A DNA stretch of 64,000 nucleotides from Ruficoccus sp. ZRK36 (GTDB taxonomy: Bacteria > Verrucomicrobiota > Verrucomicrobiia > Opitutales > Cerasicoccaceae). Each line of letters begins with the position of its first letter. The first letter of the stretch is position 1. Location of the stretch: contig NZ_CP080649.1 of the NCBI RefSeq assembly GCF_019603315.1, forward strand, positions 2,242,176 to 2,306,175, given 5' to 3'. Under the pieces are notes generated by a model, which saw nothing but the letters and a program-made list of their open reading frames with translations, was not told where the DNA came from and ran no database searches. Below are positions 41,401 through 52,190 of this stretch, in pieces. The position numbers were made by a program, and so were the translations under genes.

Positions 41401-41952
41401 ATGAGTTCGGAGGCTTCATACGGCTACAACAGCAAAATTGAGGGGGAAGTTGTCGTGTCCAGACTGGACGCGGTGATCAACTGGGTACGCAAGAATTCGG
41501 TATGGCCGATGCCTATGGGGCTGGCCTGCTGCGCCATTGAGTTCATGGGTACCGCCGCCTCGCGATTTGATATTAGTCGCTTCGGCATGGAGGTGACACG
41601 TTTCTCTCCGCGCCAGGCAGACTGCATGCTGGTCGCCGGCACGGTCACTTATAAGATGGCTGAAGTTGTGCGCCGCATTTACGACCAGATGCCCGAGCCC
41701 AAGTGGGTTGTGGCGATGGGCGCGTGCGCTTCCTCCGGCGGGATGTACCGCTCCTACGCCACTCTGCAAGGGGTGGACCGGATTGTACCGGTGGACGTTT
41801 ACATCAGCGGTTGCCCTCCGCGCCCGGAAGCCCTGCTGGACGGCCTCATGAAGCTTCAGGATAAAATCATGCACGAGCATTCGGTCTCGAACCTGCTCAA
41901 GCGTGACATGCACCCGGCCCCCCAGGCCACTGCACCTACGGCTGCTCACTAA
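41401..41952 (+). CDS. nuoB: NADH-quinone oxidoreductase subunit B
   Basis: A 183-residue protein of the complex I peripheral arm. It coordinates the N2 [4Fe-4S] cluster through the twin Cys in [11 protein letters not shown] (Cys 43 and 44), a Cys in GACASSGG (about 109) and one in [10 protein letters not shown] (about 139). It hands electrons to quinone. The ATG at 41401 follows an AAGG motif 8 bases upstream. It is the first gene of the operon in this window; nuoA, which normally precedes nuoB, is not found. It overlaps nuoC by one base. Confidence 0.97.
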   Translation: MSSEASYGYNSKIEGEVVVSRLDAVINWVRKNSVWPMPMGLACCAIEFMGTAASRFDISRFGMEVTRFSPRQADCMLVAGTVTYKMAEVVRRIYDQMPEPKWVVAMGACASSGGMYRSYATLQGVDRIVPVDVYISGCPPRPEALLDGLMKLQDKIMHEHSVSNLLKRDMHPAPQATAPTAAH

Positions 41953-42578
41953 TGACGCAAGATACTCTTCTTCAGGACCTGCTCAAACGCTTTGACTACG
42001 CGACTGAGCGCTCGAGCGCAGACGCGCCGGCTATTAATGTGCCGGCGGATAAATACGTCGAAACTTGCCGCCAACTGCGCGACGAGATGCATTTCGACCT
42101 GCTGACCGACTCCACCGGTGTTGACTGGGGGCAGGAAGCCAGCCCGCGCTTCAGTGTGCTGGCCCAGCTGTTCTCCACCCGTGACAAGCGCTACGTGCGC
42201 GTCCAGACCGAGTGTGAGGGCGACGAAAATCCCGTGGCTCCGACCCTGACCGGACTTTTTGGCATCGCCAACTGGATGGAGCGCGAGACGTACGATTTGC
42301 TGGGTATCCGCTTCAGCGGGCACCCGGACATGCGCCGCATCCTCATGTGGGACAGCTACCCGTACCACCCGCTGCGCAAGGAGTTTCCGCTGGCGGGCAT
42401 CGAGGTGGAACTCCCGGCCGCTGATGTGACCGAGGCTACCGGCGGAACCAAGGTTATCGCCGCGCCGATGGCGGGTGGGCCTTTCCACTCTCCGCAGACC
42501 GGTGAAATGTCTGACCGCGAGCCGCGTGCCGCTGACCAGAGCTGGAACGAAAAGAAGGAGAAGCCCTCCGAGAGCTGA
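41952..42578 (+). CDS. nuoC: NADH-quinone oxidoreductase subunit C
   Basis: A 208-residue 30-kDa-type subunit. The motif ERETYDLLGIRFSGHPDMRRILM (about residues 113-136), with W-D-S-Y-P-Y-H-P-L-R-K-E-F-P-L following, is the NuoC signature. It starts within the nuoB stop (TAATG). It lies in the peripheral arm beside NuoD. The C-terminal 50 residues (APMAGGPFHSPQTGEMSD...) form a low-complexity extension beyond the family norm. The operon has separate C and D genes, not the fused nuoCD. Confidence 0.95.
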   Translation: MTQDTLLQDLLKRFDYATERSSADAPAINVPADKYVETCRQLRDEMHFDLLTDSTGVDWGQEASPRFSVLAQLFSTRDKRYVRVQTECEGDENPVAPTLTGLFGIANWMERETYDLLGIRFSGHPDMRRILMWDSYPYHPLRKEFPLAGIEVELPAADVTEATGGTKVIAAPMAGGPFHSPQTGEMSDREPRAADQSWNEKKEKPSES

Positions 42579-42585
42579 AGACACC

Positions 42586-43827
42586 ATGCCGACTCAAATC
42601 AAAGAACTTTCCGTGGGCGACGCCGCCCGCCGTGCCGCCGACCACGAGGACGAGCTGCAGGGCGAAACCATGAGCCTGAACATGGGTCCCTCGCACCCGG
42701 CCACGCACGGGGTGCTGCGGCTGAGGCTCGAGCTGGACGGCGACTACATCCTCAAGTGCGACCCGGTCATCGGCTATCTGCATCGCGGGGATGAAAAGAT
42801 CGCCGAGAACATGACCTACAACCAGTTCGTACCCTATACGGACCGGTTGGACTATCTCGCTCCGCTGGCCAACAACGTTTGCTACGCCATGGCGGTTGAG
42901 AAACTCGCCGGGCTCCAGATGCCGCCGCGCTGTGAGACGATCCGCCTCATCTGCTGCGAGCTGGCCCGCCTGTCCTCCCACCTGCTGGGTGTCGGGGTGT
43001 ACGGGATGGACTGTGGCGCGATGACGGTCTTCCTTTATACTTATACGCAGCGCGAAAAGCTCTACACGCTCTTTGAAGAGCTGACCGGCGCGCGCTTCAC
43101 CACCAGCTACACCCGTATCGGTGGGCTTGCCCGGGATATCCCCGACGGCTGGCTGGGCCGCGTGAACGACTTCCTCAATCAGCTCGGGCCGGCTATCGAC
43201 GAGGTTGATAACCTGCTGACCCGCAACAAGATATTTCTCGACCGCACGAAGGACATCGCGCCGATCTCCAAGGAAGACGCGATCAGCTACGGCTTTACCG
43301 GGGCCAACCTGCGCGCCTCCGGGGTGGACGTGGACCTGCGCCGCGACTGCCCGTACCTCGGGTACGAAAACTACGAGTTTGAGACCCCGATCGGCTCCGT
43401 CGGTGACTGTTACGACCGCTACCTCGTCCGCATGGAAGAGATGCGTGAGAGCGTGAAGATCGTTCGCCAGGCCATCGACAAGATGCCCGACGGTCTCTGG
43501 TACGCCGAAGAGGCCAAGAAGATTTTCAAGCCGCAGAAGGACAAGGTGCTCACCAGCATGGAAGAGCTCATCCAGAACTTCATGATCGTGACCGAAGGGC
43601 CGCAGATCCCGGCTGGAGAAGTCTATTTTGAAACGGAAAACCCGAAGGGGGCTCTCGGCTTCTACATCGTCTCCAAGGGCGGTGGCGTGCCGTTCCGCCT
43701 GCGCATCCGCGGCGGCAGCTTCTGCTCGCTGAGCATCCTTCCCAAACTCCTGCCCGGCATGATGATGTCGGACATCCCCGTCGTCCTGGGCTCCTTTGAC
43801 TTCGTCATGGGCGAGTGCGACCGCTAA
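42586..43827 (+). CDS. nuoD: NADH-quinone oxidoreductase subunit D
   Basis: A 413-residue 49-kDa-type subunit; the ATG at 42586 is used since the longer frame overlaps nuoC without need. Conserved elements include MSLNMGPSHPATHGVLRL (about residues 24-41), YLHRGDEKIAENMTYNQF and a C-terminal region ending ...DFVMGECDR. It forms the quinone-binding cavity with NuoB. It lies 7 bases after nuoC. Confidence 0.97.
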   Translation: MPTQIKELSVGDAARRAADHEDELQGETMSLNMGPSHPATHGVLRLRLELDGDYILKCDPVIGYLHRGDEKIAENMTYNQFVPYTDRLDYLAPLANNVCYAMAVEKLAGLQMPPRCETIRLICCELARLSSHLLGVGVYGMDCGAMTVFLYTYTQREKLYTLFEELTGARFTTSYTRIGGLARDIPDGWLGRVNDFLNQLGPAIDEVDNLLTRNKIFLDRTKDIAPISKEDAISYGFTGANLRASGVDVDLRRDCPYLGYENYEFETPIGSVGDCYDRYLVRMEEMRESVKIVRQAIDKMPDGLWYAEEAKKIFKPQKDKVLTSMEELIQNFMIVTEGPQIPAGEVYFETENPKGALGFYIVSKGGGVPFRLRIRGGSFCSLSILPKLLPGMMMSDIPVVLGSFDFVMGECDR

Positions 43828-43843
43828 TTTCTGATTTGTGACC

Positions 43844-44383
43844 ATGGACCTGGCTCCCGAAACCCTTAAAAAGATCGAATCGCTCTTTCCGAAGTACCCG
43901 GACAAGCGCAGCCTGACGCTGCCCCTGTGCCATCTGGTGCAGGAAGACCAGGGCTACCTCTCGGACGAGGCCATGAAGTGGATCGCCGCCAAGCTCGAGA
44001 TCGAGCCCATGAAGGTGCTCGAAGTGGTGAGCTTCTACCCGATGTTCCGCCGCAAGCCCATCGGCAAGGTGCATATCAAGGTCTGCCGCACGCTTTCCTG
44101 CGCCCTCAATGGTGCCTACAAGGTCTGCGAACAGCTCGAGGACGCGCTCGCCTGCAAGCGCGGAGCCACCTCCGAAGACGGCAACTACACGATCGAGTTT
44201 GTCGAGTGTATCGCTGACTGCGGTAAGGGCCCGGTCGTCCAGGTCGATGATCGTCTTTACGAGAACTGCACGCCCGATCAACTCGAGGACTTGATCGCCC
44301 GCATCAAGGAAGCCGCTTCCGCCGAGCCCGGCGCCGCCTGCAAGGCCGCGCCCGAGCCCGGTACGCCCGCCTACAAAGGCTAG
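43844..44383 (+). CDS. nuoE: NADH-quinone oxidoreductase subunit E
   Basis: A 179-residue 24-kDa-type subunit; ATG at 43844 preferred over a GTG 6 bases earlier. It holds the N1a [2Fe-2S] cluster via C-RTLSC ... C-IADCGKGP. The N-terminal helical part (YPDKRSLTLPLCHLVQEDQGYLS) is typical. The C-terminal 20 residues (AEPGAACKAAPEPGTPAYKG) are an Ala/Pro/Gly tail absent in most homologues. Confidence 0.95.
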   Translation: MDLAPETLKKIESLFPKYPDKRSLTLPLCHLVQEDQGYLSDEAMKWIAAKLEIEPMKVLEVVSFYPMFRRKPIGKVHIKVCRTLSCALNGAYKVCEQLEDALACKRGATSEDGNYTIEFVECIADCGKGPVVQVDDRLYENCTPDQLEDLIARIKEAASAEPGAACKAAPEPGTPAYKG

Positions 44384-44428
44384 GGGACACCAACCTGTAA
44401 CCACGGATAGATTTTTTCAGACAAGATC

Positions 44429-45784
<1,356 letters not shown>

Positions 45785-45800
45785 GCGCTATACTTTTCCC

Positions 45801-47510
45801 ATGTCAGAGAACGGACAGCCCAAAACGGTAGCCATCAACATCGATGGCAAAGACTTCGAGGTTCCCGAGGGGATGAACCTGGTGGACGCCTGCGAGAGCG
45901 TAGGCGTGGAGATCCCGCACTACTGCTACCATTCGCACCTCTCGGTCGCTGGTAACTGCCGTATGTGCCTGGTCGAGATGGGGATGCCGATGCGCGACCG
46001 CGCCACCGGTGAGCCCATCATGGACGACGACACCGGCCAGCAGAAGATCGGCTGGATGCCCAAGCCCGCCATCGCCTGCGCCAGCAAGGCCACTCCCGGT
46101 GTCCACATCAAGACCCAGAGTGAGCTGACCAAGAGCTGCCGCGAGGGTGTGATGGAGTTCCTTTTGGCGAATCACCCGCTGGATTGCCCGATTTGCGACC
46201 AGGCCGGTGAATGCCGTCTGCAGGAGTTTGCCACTGACTATGGGCGCGGATTCAGCCGCTACCACGAGGAGAAAAACGTCAAGCCCAAGCGCACCGTGCT
46301 GGGGCCGCGTGTCACCCTCGACGACGAGCGCTGCATCCTGTGCTCGCGTTGTGTGCGTTTCTGCTCCGAGATCGACAAGAATCCGGTCCTGGGCTTCACC
46401 GAGCGCGGCAGCCACTCCACACTGACCTGCTATCCCGGCACCCAGCTCGACAGCAACTACTCGCTCAACACCGTGGACATCTGCCCGGTGGGCGCGCTGA
46501 CCAGCACGGACTTCCGCTTCAAGATGCGCGTGTGGTTCCTCAAGCCGACCAAGTCCATCTGCACCGAGAGCAGCGCGGGCGTGAATACCGAGGTTTGGAG
46601 CCGTGAGGGTAAGCTTTACCGCGTGACGCCGCGCCGCAACGACGAGGTCAACGACTCCTGGATGACCGACTCTGGCCGCGCGCTTTACAAGCTCGTCGAG
46701 CGTGAAGACCGCATGCAGCGCTTCCGGATCGACGGCCAGGTGGCCTCGCTGGGTAACGCCGTGCTGCGCGCCCGAGAGCTGATCCAGCTCGGTCCGGTGG
46801 CCTATGTCGCCTCCGGCCACCTCAGCGTTGAAGAGCAGGCCATGCTCCGCAAGCTGGTGGAGAAGGAGCCCGGCTCCGTGACTTTCGTCAGCCACACCGA
46901 GGAGGGGGATGGCCGCCTCATCACCAATGACCGTACGCCCAATGTGCGTGGCGGTCTCGTGACGGGCTTGATCAACGAGCTGCCGGTGGCCTCTCTGGAT
47001 AAGCTGCGCGGTCAGCTCGAAGCCGGTGAGCTCAAGACCATCGTCAGCTACGGTGAGGATCTGGTGGCTGCGGGTCTTCCGCCCGAGTTGCTGAAAAAGG
47101 CGAACGTGGTTTACCTCGGTACGCACCGTAATGCCACGACCGACCTTGCGCGGGTGCTCCTCCCGACGCTGACCGTCTTTGAAAAGACCGGCAGCTTTAT
47201 CAACCAGCAGTTCCGCCTGCAGAAGTTTTACCAGGCAGTTCCCGGCCCCGCCGGTCTTCTGCCCGACGTCTATGTGCTCGACGCCCTGCTGGCCGAGTGC
47301 GCCGGAGGCACTCCCTGCCATCCCACGATGGAGCAGATCTGGGACTACCTGCATGAGAACGTCGAACTGCTCAAGGACGTATACTTTAACAAGATCCCCG
47401 AAACCGGCCTGCTGCTGGACGGGTCTGCCTATCAGGGGCTGCCGTTCTGCGAAGGTGCCAGCTGGCACTACGAGCCGCAGGGTGAAGCTGTCGCTACCTC
47501 GAAATTCTAA
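45801..47510 (+). CDS. nuoG: NADH-quinone oxidoreductase subunit G
   Basis: A 569-residue 75-kDa-type subunit; the ATG at 45801 is preferred to the frame start at 45666. The N-terminal region carries ligands for N1b (CYHSHLSVAGNCRMCLVE), N5 (HPLDCPICDQAGEC) and N4 (CILCSRCVRFC, CPVGAL). At the place of the N7 site the sequence is SICTESSAGVN, with a single Cys where E. coli-type NuoG has a CxxCxxxC, so N7 is lost. The molybdopterin-like C-terminal part is short; total length is well below the 700-900 of many NuoG. It starts 16 bases after nuoF. Confidence 0.93.
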   Translation: MSENGQPKTVAINIDGKDFEVPEGMNLVDACESVGVEIPHYCYHSHLSVAGNCRMCLVEMGMPMRDRATGEPIMDDDTGQQKIGWMPKPAIACASKATPGVHIKTQSELTKSCREGVMEFLLANHPLDCPICDQAGECRLQEFATDYGRGFSRYHEEKNVKPKRTVLGPRVTLDDERCILCSRCVRFCSEIDKNPVLGFTERGSHSTLTCYPGTQLDSNYSLNTVDICPVGALTSTDFRFKMRVWFLKPTKSICTESSAGVNTEVWSREGKLYRVTPRRNDEVNDSWMTDSGRALYKLVEREDRMQRFRIDGQVASLGNAVLRARELIQLGPVAYVASGHLSVEEQAMLRKLVEKEPGSVTFVSHTEEGDGRLITNDRTPNVRGGLVTGLINELPVASLDKLRGQLEAGELKTIVSYGEDLVAAGLPPELLKKANVVYLGTHRNATTDLARVLLPTLTVFEKTGSFINQQFRLQKFYQAVPGPAGLLPDVYVLDALLAECAGGTPCHPTMEQIWDYLHENVELLKDVYFNKIPETGLLLDGSAYQGLPFCEGASWHYEPQGEAVATSKF

Positions 47511-47513
47511 GTC

Positions 47514-48677
47514 ATGGACTGGATCGATATTTTACTGAAAGTCGTTTACGCCGTCCTCGTGGTCGTCGTCACGATGACGATCGCGGGCTACTCCGTCATG
47601 GCGGAGCGCAAGATCGCCAGTTGGATTCAGGGTCGTATCGGCCCGAACCGTGCCCGTATCCCCGGCATTGCGGACATTCCCGTGCTCGGTAAGATGCTGG
47701 TGCAGCTCGGTATCTTCCAGCTCCCGGCCGACGGCCTGAAGTTCCTCTTCAAGGAGGAGCCCGTCCCGGCGCACGTGAAGAAGGTGTACTACAACATCGC
47801 CCCGTGCCTGTCATTGGTTCCGGCACTGGTGGTGCTCGTGGTGCTGCCGTTTGGTGTTTACTATGTGGACGGTCAGGCGCAGCCGCTCGTCCTCGCCAAC
47901 CTCGACATCGGCATCCTCTTCATCCTGGCGATCAGCTCGCTCGGGGTGTACGGGATCGTGCTCGGTGCCTGGGCCGGTAACAACAAGTACTCCTTCTTCG
48001 GCGGGGTGCGCTCCAGTGCGCAGATGATTTCCTACGAGCTGGCGATGGGGATGGCGATTCTGCCCGTCTTCATGTGGGCCAACGGCCCAACCGGCAGCCT
48101 CGGTGACCTCACGCTCTTTAACGTGGTGGAAGCTCAGAAGGACCTTTGGCTGGTTTTCTGGATGCCGCTTCCGGCCTTCATTTACCTGACCGCTCTTTTC
48201 GCTGAAACGAACCGTCTGCCCTTCGACATGCCCGAAACCGAGACCGAGCTGGTCGGCGGTTTCCACACCGAGTACGGCGGCTTCAAGTTCGGTCTGTACT
48301 TCACCGGTGAATACGCGCACATGGTCATCGGCTCGGCTATCTTCACTCTGCTGTTCTTCGGCGGGTGGCAGTTCCTGCCGACCTTCGGGGTCCTGCCGGA
48401 CTGGGTTGCCAACCCCTGGGCCTCTTGGGGCTGGATTGGCGCCGTCATCAGCGTGATTTTCTTTATCGTCAAAATGTATTCGCTGATGGTCTTCTTCATC
48501 TGGATCCGCTGGACGCTGCCGCGCTTCCGCTACGACCAGGTCATGACCATCGGCTGGAAGTACCTCGTGCCCATGGCCCTGGCCTGCATCATCTTCTACG
48601 CGATATTCATCGCCGCTTGGGATACTTTCTGGACCATTGAGAATATCCCCGCCGTCATCGACCAGGCCGCTCCCTAA
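47514..48677 (+). CDS. nuoH: NADH-quinone oxidoreductase subunit H
   Basis: A 387-residue polytopic membrane subunit with about eight transmembrane helices that connects the peripheral arm and the proton pumps. Conserved loops are AERKIASWIQGRIGPNRA (about residues 27-44), a quinone-channel acidic segment in the middle (GVRSSAQMISYELAMGM), and AETNRLPFDMPETETELVGG (about 225-245). It lies 3 bases after nuoG. Confidence 0.96.
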   Translation: MDWIDILLKVVYAVLVVVVTMTIAGYSVMAERKIASWIQGRIGPNRARIPGIADIPVLGKMLVQLGIFQLPADGLKFLFKEEPVPAHVKKVYYNIAPCLSLVPALVVLVVLPFGVYYVDGQAQPLVLANLDIGILFILAISSLGVYGIVLGAWAGNNKYSFFGGVRSSAQMISYELAMGMAILPVFMWANGPTGSLGDLTLFNVVEAQKDLWLVFWMPLPAFIYLTALFAETNRLPFDMPETETELVGGFHTEYGGFKFGLYFTGEYAHMVIGSAIFTLLFFGGWQFLPTFGVLPDWVANPWASWGWIGAVISVIFFIVKMYSLMVFFIWIRWTLPRFRYDQVMTIGWKYLVPMALACIIFYAIFIAAWDTFWTIENIPAVIDQAAP

Positions 48678-48700
48678 CCACCCAGGAACTTCTCACTGCC

Positions 48701-49249
48701 ATGTCAAAAGTCGTCGAACGCAAACCGCTTACTTTCCTCGAGAAGACTTACCTGCCGCAGATCATCGGCGGGCTGAAGATCACGTTGAAAAACTTCTTCC
48801 GCCCCAAGGTCACGCTGCAGTACCCCGAGGAGCGCCCGCCGATCCCGGTCGGCTACCGTGGCGTGCCCACGCTGGTGCGCGACCCCAATGGGCGCGAGAA
48901 GTGCGTCTCGTGCCAGTTGTGCGAGTTCGTCTGCCCGCCCAAGGCCATCCGCATCACCCCCGGTGAGATCCCCGAGGCCGAAACCGAGCGCGCCCACGTG
49001 GAAAAGGGCCCGGAGGACTTCGAGATCAACATGTTGCGCTGTATTTACTGCGGCATGTGCGAGGAAGTCTGCCCGGAGGAGGCGATCTTCCTGCAGGACA
49101 TTTACTCCGTCGTGGGCACCTCGCGCGAGGAGTTCGTCAACCACAAGGACAAGCTCTACGAGCTGGGTGGCACACTGCCCGACCAGCACTACAAGTGGGA
49201 CAAGAAAAAAACCGCCGAGGAACGCGCTGCTGCCGGTGGCCATCATTAA
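48701..49249 (+). CDS. nuoI: NADH-quinone oxidoreductase subunit I
   Basis: A 182-residue ferredoxin-like subunit with two [4Fe-4S] motifs: CVSCQLCEFVCPPKAI (about residues 68-83) and CIYCGMCEEVCPEEAI (about 113-128), the ligands of N6a and N6b. The N-terminal amphipathic part (LEKTYLPQIIGGLKITLKNF) contacts the membrane arm. The C-terminus ends in a His-rich GGHH. It is in the standard place after nuoH. Confidence 0.97.
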   Translation: MSKVVERKPLTFLEKTYLPQIIGGLKITLKNFFRPKVTLQYPEERPPIPVGYRGVPTLVRDPNGREKCVSCQLCEFVCPPKAIRITPGEIPEAETERAHVEKGPEDFEINMLRCIYCGMCEEVCPEEAIFLQDIYSVVGTSREEFVNHKDKLYELGGTLPDQHYKWDKKKTAEERAAAGGHH

Positions 49250-49359
49250 ACCTTATTAACTGACACTGAAGGGATTTTGACTTGAAAGGGCCAAGCCGAT
49301 ACTGAGACTTTTACCGCTTTGCCGGCTTCCAGCTGGCAGGCGACTGGGACGCATACGCT

Positions 49360-49947
49360 ATGCAAGACTTCTTCTTTTATCTGTTTTCCGCGCTGACGGT
49401 ACTCTCCGCCTTTTTGGTGGTGGTCAGCCCGAATGCGGTCAACAGCGCCGTGTTCATGATCGTTAGCTTCGTGGGGACAGCTGCCATGTTCCTGCTGCTG
49501 GACGCCTTCTTTCTGGCGATTCTCCAGGTGCTTGTTTACGCGGGCGCGGTCATGGTTCTGTTTCTGTTCATCATCATGCTGCTCGACGTCGAGCGCAGCA
49601 GTAAGGTGCGCCCGGACGTACTGACGGTAGCCGCCTCCTCGGTCGCTACGCTGCTGCTGATCTTCGGCATGGTTTACCTTTTCCTGACCGGGAACGACGC
49701 TTCCGGCCCCGCGCTGGCGGCTGTGCCTGAGGTACCCGGTGGTGCCAGCCCGATGGAGTTTGCCACGGCGGCGCGTTCCTTCGGCTACGGTCTGTTTACC
49801 AAGTACATGCTGCCGTTCCAGGTGGCTGGCTTTCTCCTGCTGGTGGCCATGATCGGTGTCATCGTGCTGAGCAAGCGTACCGCCGGGACCCGTGCAGGTG
49901 CTCCCGACGCCAGTGAAATTCGTGAATCGGAAGTGAGGGAATCATGA
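49360..49947 (+). CDS. nuoJ: NADH-quinone oxidoreductase subunit J
   Basis: A 195-residue membrane subunit with five hydrophobic helices. The first part ([29 protein letters not shown]) and the [22 protein letters not shown] segment (about residues 51-72) are the NuoJ family signature; the latter holds the pi-bulge region important for proton coupling. It begins 110 bases after nuoI and its stop overlaps nuoK by 4 bases. Confidence 0.95.
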   Translation: MQDFFFYLFSALTVLSAFLVVVSPNAVNSAVFMIVSFVGTAAMFLLLDAFFLAILQVLVYAGAVMVLFLFIIMLLDVERSSKVRPDVLTVAASSVATLLLIFGMVYLFLTGNDASGPALAAVPEVPGGASPMEFATAARSFGYGLFTKYMLPFQVAGFLLLVAMIGVIVLSKRTAGTRAGAPDASEIRESEVRES

Positions 49948-50252
49948 GCGGGATTGGTCTGAACGCATACCTTTTCGTGGCGGGGCTGCTGTTTGCCCTC
50001 GGATTTTTCGGGGTGCTGCTGCGCCGCAACACGCTGGTCATCTATATGTGCATGGAGCTGATGCTCAACGCCGTGAACCTCGCCCTGGTGGCGTTCTCGC
50101 GTTTTAACCGCACGATGGACGGCAACATTTTCGTCTTTTTCATCATCACGGTGGCAGCGGCTGAGGTCGCTGTCGGGCTGGCGATCATCGTCGCCCTCTA
50201 CCGCAAACGCCGGACCGTTCAGGTCGAGGAACTCAACGCCCTCAGCAACTAG
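49944..50252 (+). CDS. nuoK: NADH-quinone oxidoreductase subunit K
   Basis: A 102-residue protein with three transmembrane helices. The second helix carries the conserved Glu in [15 protein letters not shown], and the third the Glu in [15 protein letters not shown]; both glutamates take part in the proton route. ATG overlaps nuoJ (ATGA). The sizes and order J-K-L are canonical. Confidence 0.97.
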   Translation: MSGIGLNAYLFVAGLLFALGFFGVLLRRNTLVIYMCMELMLNAVNLALVAFSRFNRTMDGNIFVFFIITVAAAEVAVGLAIIVALYRKRRTVQVEELNALSN

Positions 50253-52190
50253 ATGAACCCTCTGCAACTGCTCGCGATTATTTTGCTCACCCCGCTGGTT
50301 TCAGCGGGTGTCATCTGCCTGTTTCTGCGGCGTGGAGGCTACTGGGCCTCGGCCGTATCCGTGGTGGCGGCCTTCGTCATCATGGTGCTCAGCTTTGTCT
50401 TCCTGATCCAGTGGGACGGGCAGACGCTGACCGGCTCGCTGACCTGGCTCCAGCTGGGGCAGGACTACAGCTTTGACCTGGGCTTTCTCTTTAACCACGA
50501 GGCGGCCACCATGCTGGCGGTCGTCGCCTTTGTCGGGTTCTGGATCCACGTCTTCAGCGTGGGGTACATGGACGACGACAAGGACAAGGGCCGCTTCTTC
50601 GGCGGGTTGTCGATCTTCATGTTCTCGATGCTCGGCATCGTGCTCTCGGACAACCTGTTCATGGTCTTCGTCTTCTGGGAGCTGGTCGGCTTCAGCTCGT
50701 ACATGCTGATCGCCCACTACTGGGACAAGGACTTTGCCGCCGCCGCCTCGAAGAAGGCCTTTATCGTGAATCGCATCGGGGACTTTGGCTTCCTCGTTGG
50801 TATAGCCTGGGCCTACCACTACTACGGCACGGCCGACATTTCCCAGATCACCGCACAGATCGCCAGTGGGCAGAGTGGGGCGGTCACGGGCATCGGCCTG
50901 CTGCTGATGTGCGGCTTTATCGGTAAGAGCGCTCAGTTCCCGCTGCAAGTGTGGCTGACGGACGCCATGGCTGGCCCGACGCCGGTCTCTGCGCTCATCC
51001 ACGCCGCTACGATGGTTGCCGCCGGTATCTATTTCATGGTCCGCGTGTTCTTCCTGCTCACGCCTTTCGCGCTGGAGTGGATCCTGTGGTCTGGCGCGAT
51101 CATGACCGTTTTTGCCGGTTTCTGCGCTCTGGGCCAGAACGACATCAAGAAGACCCTCGCGTACTCGACGCTGGCCCACCTCGGCTACATGGCCACGGCC
51201 ATCGGTCTGGGCTTCCCGGGGCTGGCCATCATGCACATGGCCATGCACGCCTGCTTCAAGGCCACGCTGTTCCTCTGCTCCGGCTCAGTCATCCACGCCT
51301 GCCACCACGAGCAGGATATGTTCAAGATGGGTGGCCTCTGGAAGAAGATGCCCGTCACCTTTATCGCTTTCCTCGTCGCCACGCTGTCAATCTCCGCGGT
51401 TCCTTTCACCGCCGGTTACTACAGTAAGGACACGATCATCGCCGGGGCCTGGGGCAAGTTTGCCGCCGGTCACGGAGACGCCTACGCGTGGGCCTTTGGG
51501 CTCACGATGCTGGGTGCGCTGCTGACCGCCCTGTACATGGGCCGCATGCTCTTCGTCGTGTTCTTCGGCAAGCCCAACTCCGAAAAGGCCTCCCACGCGC
51601 ACGAAAGCAGCCCGTGGATGTCGGTGCCGCTCGTCGTGCTCGGTTGGGTCCTCTCGCTGGGTGCAGGCTGGTTCGTGTACCACTGGGGCTGGGCTGATGG
51701 CGTGATGAACGCCCTCGTCCCTGCCGACGTGGCGCAGTTCATGATCGAGGGCTACTCGCACGCCGCTCCCGGCTGGGAAGGCGCGCACCACCTCTTCGAG
51801 GAGTCCGGTGCGCACTGGGTCGAGTACCTGAGCATCGGCTGCATCATTGGTGGCTTCCTGTTCACCTTCTTCTTCTACGGTCGCGGTCCTGCGCAGGATC
51901 GCCTCCAGGTCAAGGCTCCTGGGCTCTACCATGTGTTCGAGCGCCACGGCTGGTTTGACGATATTTACGATTTCTATGTCACCCACATCCAGCAGCGTTT
52001 CGCTGACTTTGTAGCGTTCATCGACACGGCCGTCATCGGCGGTCTGGTCGTGCGCGGTTCCGGCGCGGTCGCCGGGCTGGTCGGGATGGTTTCACGCTCG
52101 CTCCATGTGGGCAGCATTCACGGTTATGTTTATTGGTTTATCGCCGGCGTTCTTCTCTTTGGCGCCTTTGCTCTGGGACTGCTACGATGA
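50253..52190 (+). CDS. nuoL: NADH-quinone oxidoreductase subunit L
   Basis: A 645-residue antiporter-like subunit with many transmembrane helices. It shows the MrpA-type core: SYMLIAHYWDKDFAAAASKKAFIVNRIGDF, then the broken-helix Lys segment (GKSAQFPLQVWLTDAMAGPTPVSALIHAATMV) and YSTLAHLGYM. The C-terminal amphipathic lateral helix extends after about residue 530 (GWFDDIYDFYVTHI). It starts directly after the nuoK stop and overlaps nuoM by 4 bases. Confidence 0.97.
   Translation: MNPLQLLAIILLTPLVSAGVICLFLRRGGYWASAVSVVAAFVIMVLSFVFLIQWDGQTLTGSLTWLQLGQDYSFDLGFLFNHEAATMLAVVAFVGFWIHVFSVGYMDDDKDKGRFFGGLSIFMFSMLGIVLSDNLFMVFVFWELVGFSSYMLIAHYWDKDFAAAASKKAFIVNRIGDFGFLVGIAWAYHYYGTADISQITAQIASGQSGAVTGIGLLLMCGFIGKSAQFPLQVWLTDAMAGPTPVSALIHAATMVAAGIYFMVRVFFLLTPFALEWILWSGAIMTVFAGFCALGQNDIKKTLAYSTLAHLGYMATAIGLGFPGLAIMHMAMHACFKATLFLCSGSVIHACHHEQDMFKMGGLWKKMPVTFIAFLVATLSISAVPFTAGYYSKDTIIAGAWGKFAAGHGDAYAWAFGLTMLGALLTALYMGRMLFVVFFGKPNSEKASHAHESSPWMSVPLVVLGWVLSLGAGWFVYHWGWADGVMNALVPADVAQFMIEGYSHAAPGWEGAHHLFEESGAHWVEYLSIGCIIGGFLFTFFFYGRGPAQDRLQVKAPGLYHVFERHGWFDDIYDFYVTHIQQRFADFVAFIDTAVIGGLVVRGSGAVAGLVGMVSRSLHVGSIHGYVYWFIAGVLLFGAFALGLLR

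Noticed and set aside
45804-47468. Long minus-strand open frame opposite nuoG
   Set aside because: Antisense of a well-supported gene; no start context, no neighbour in that orientation.
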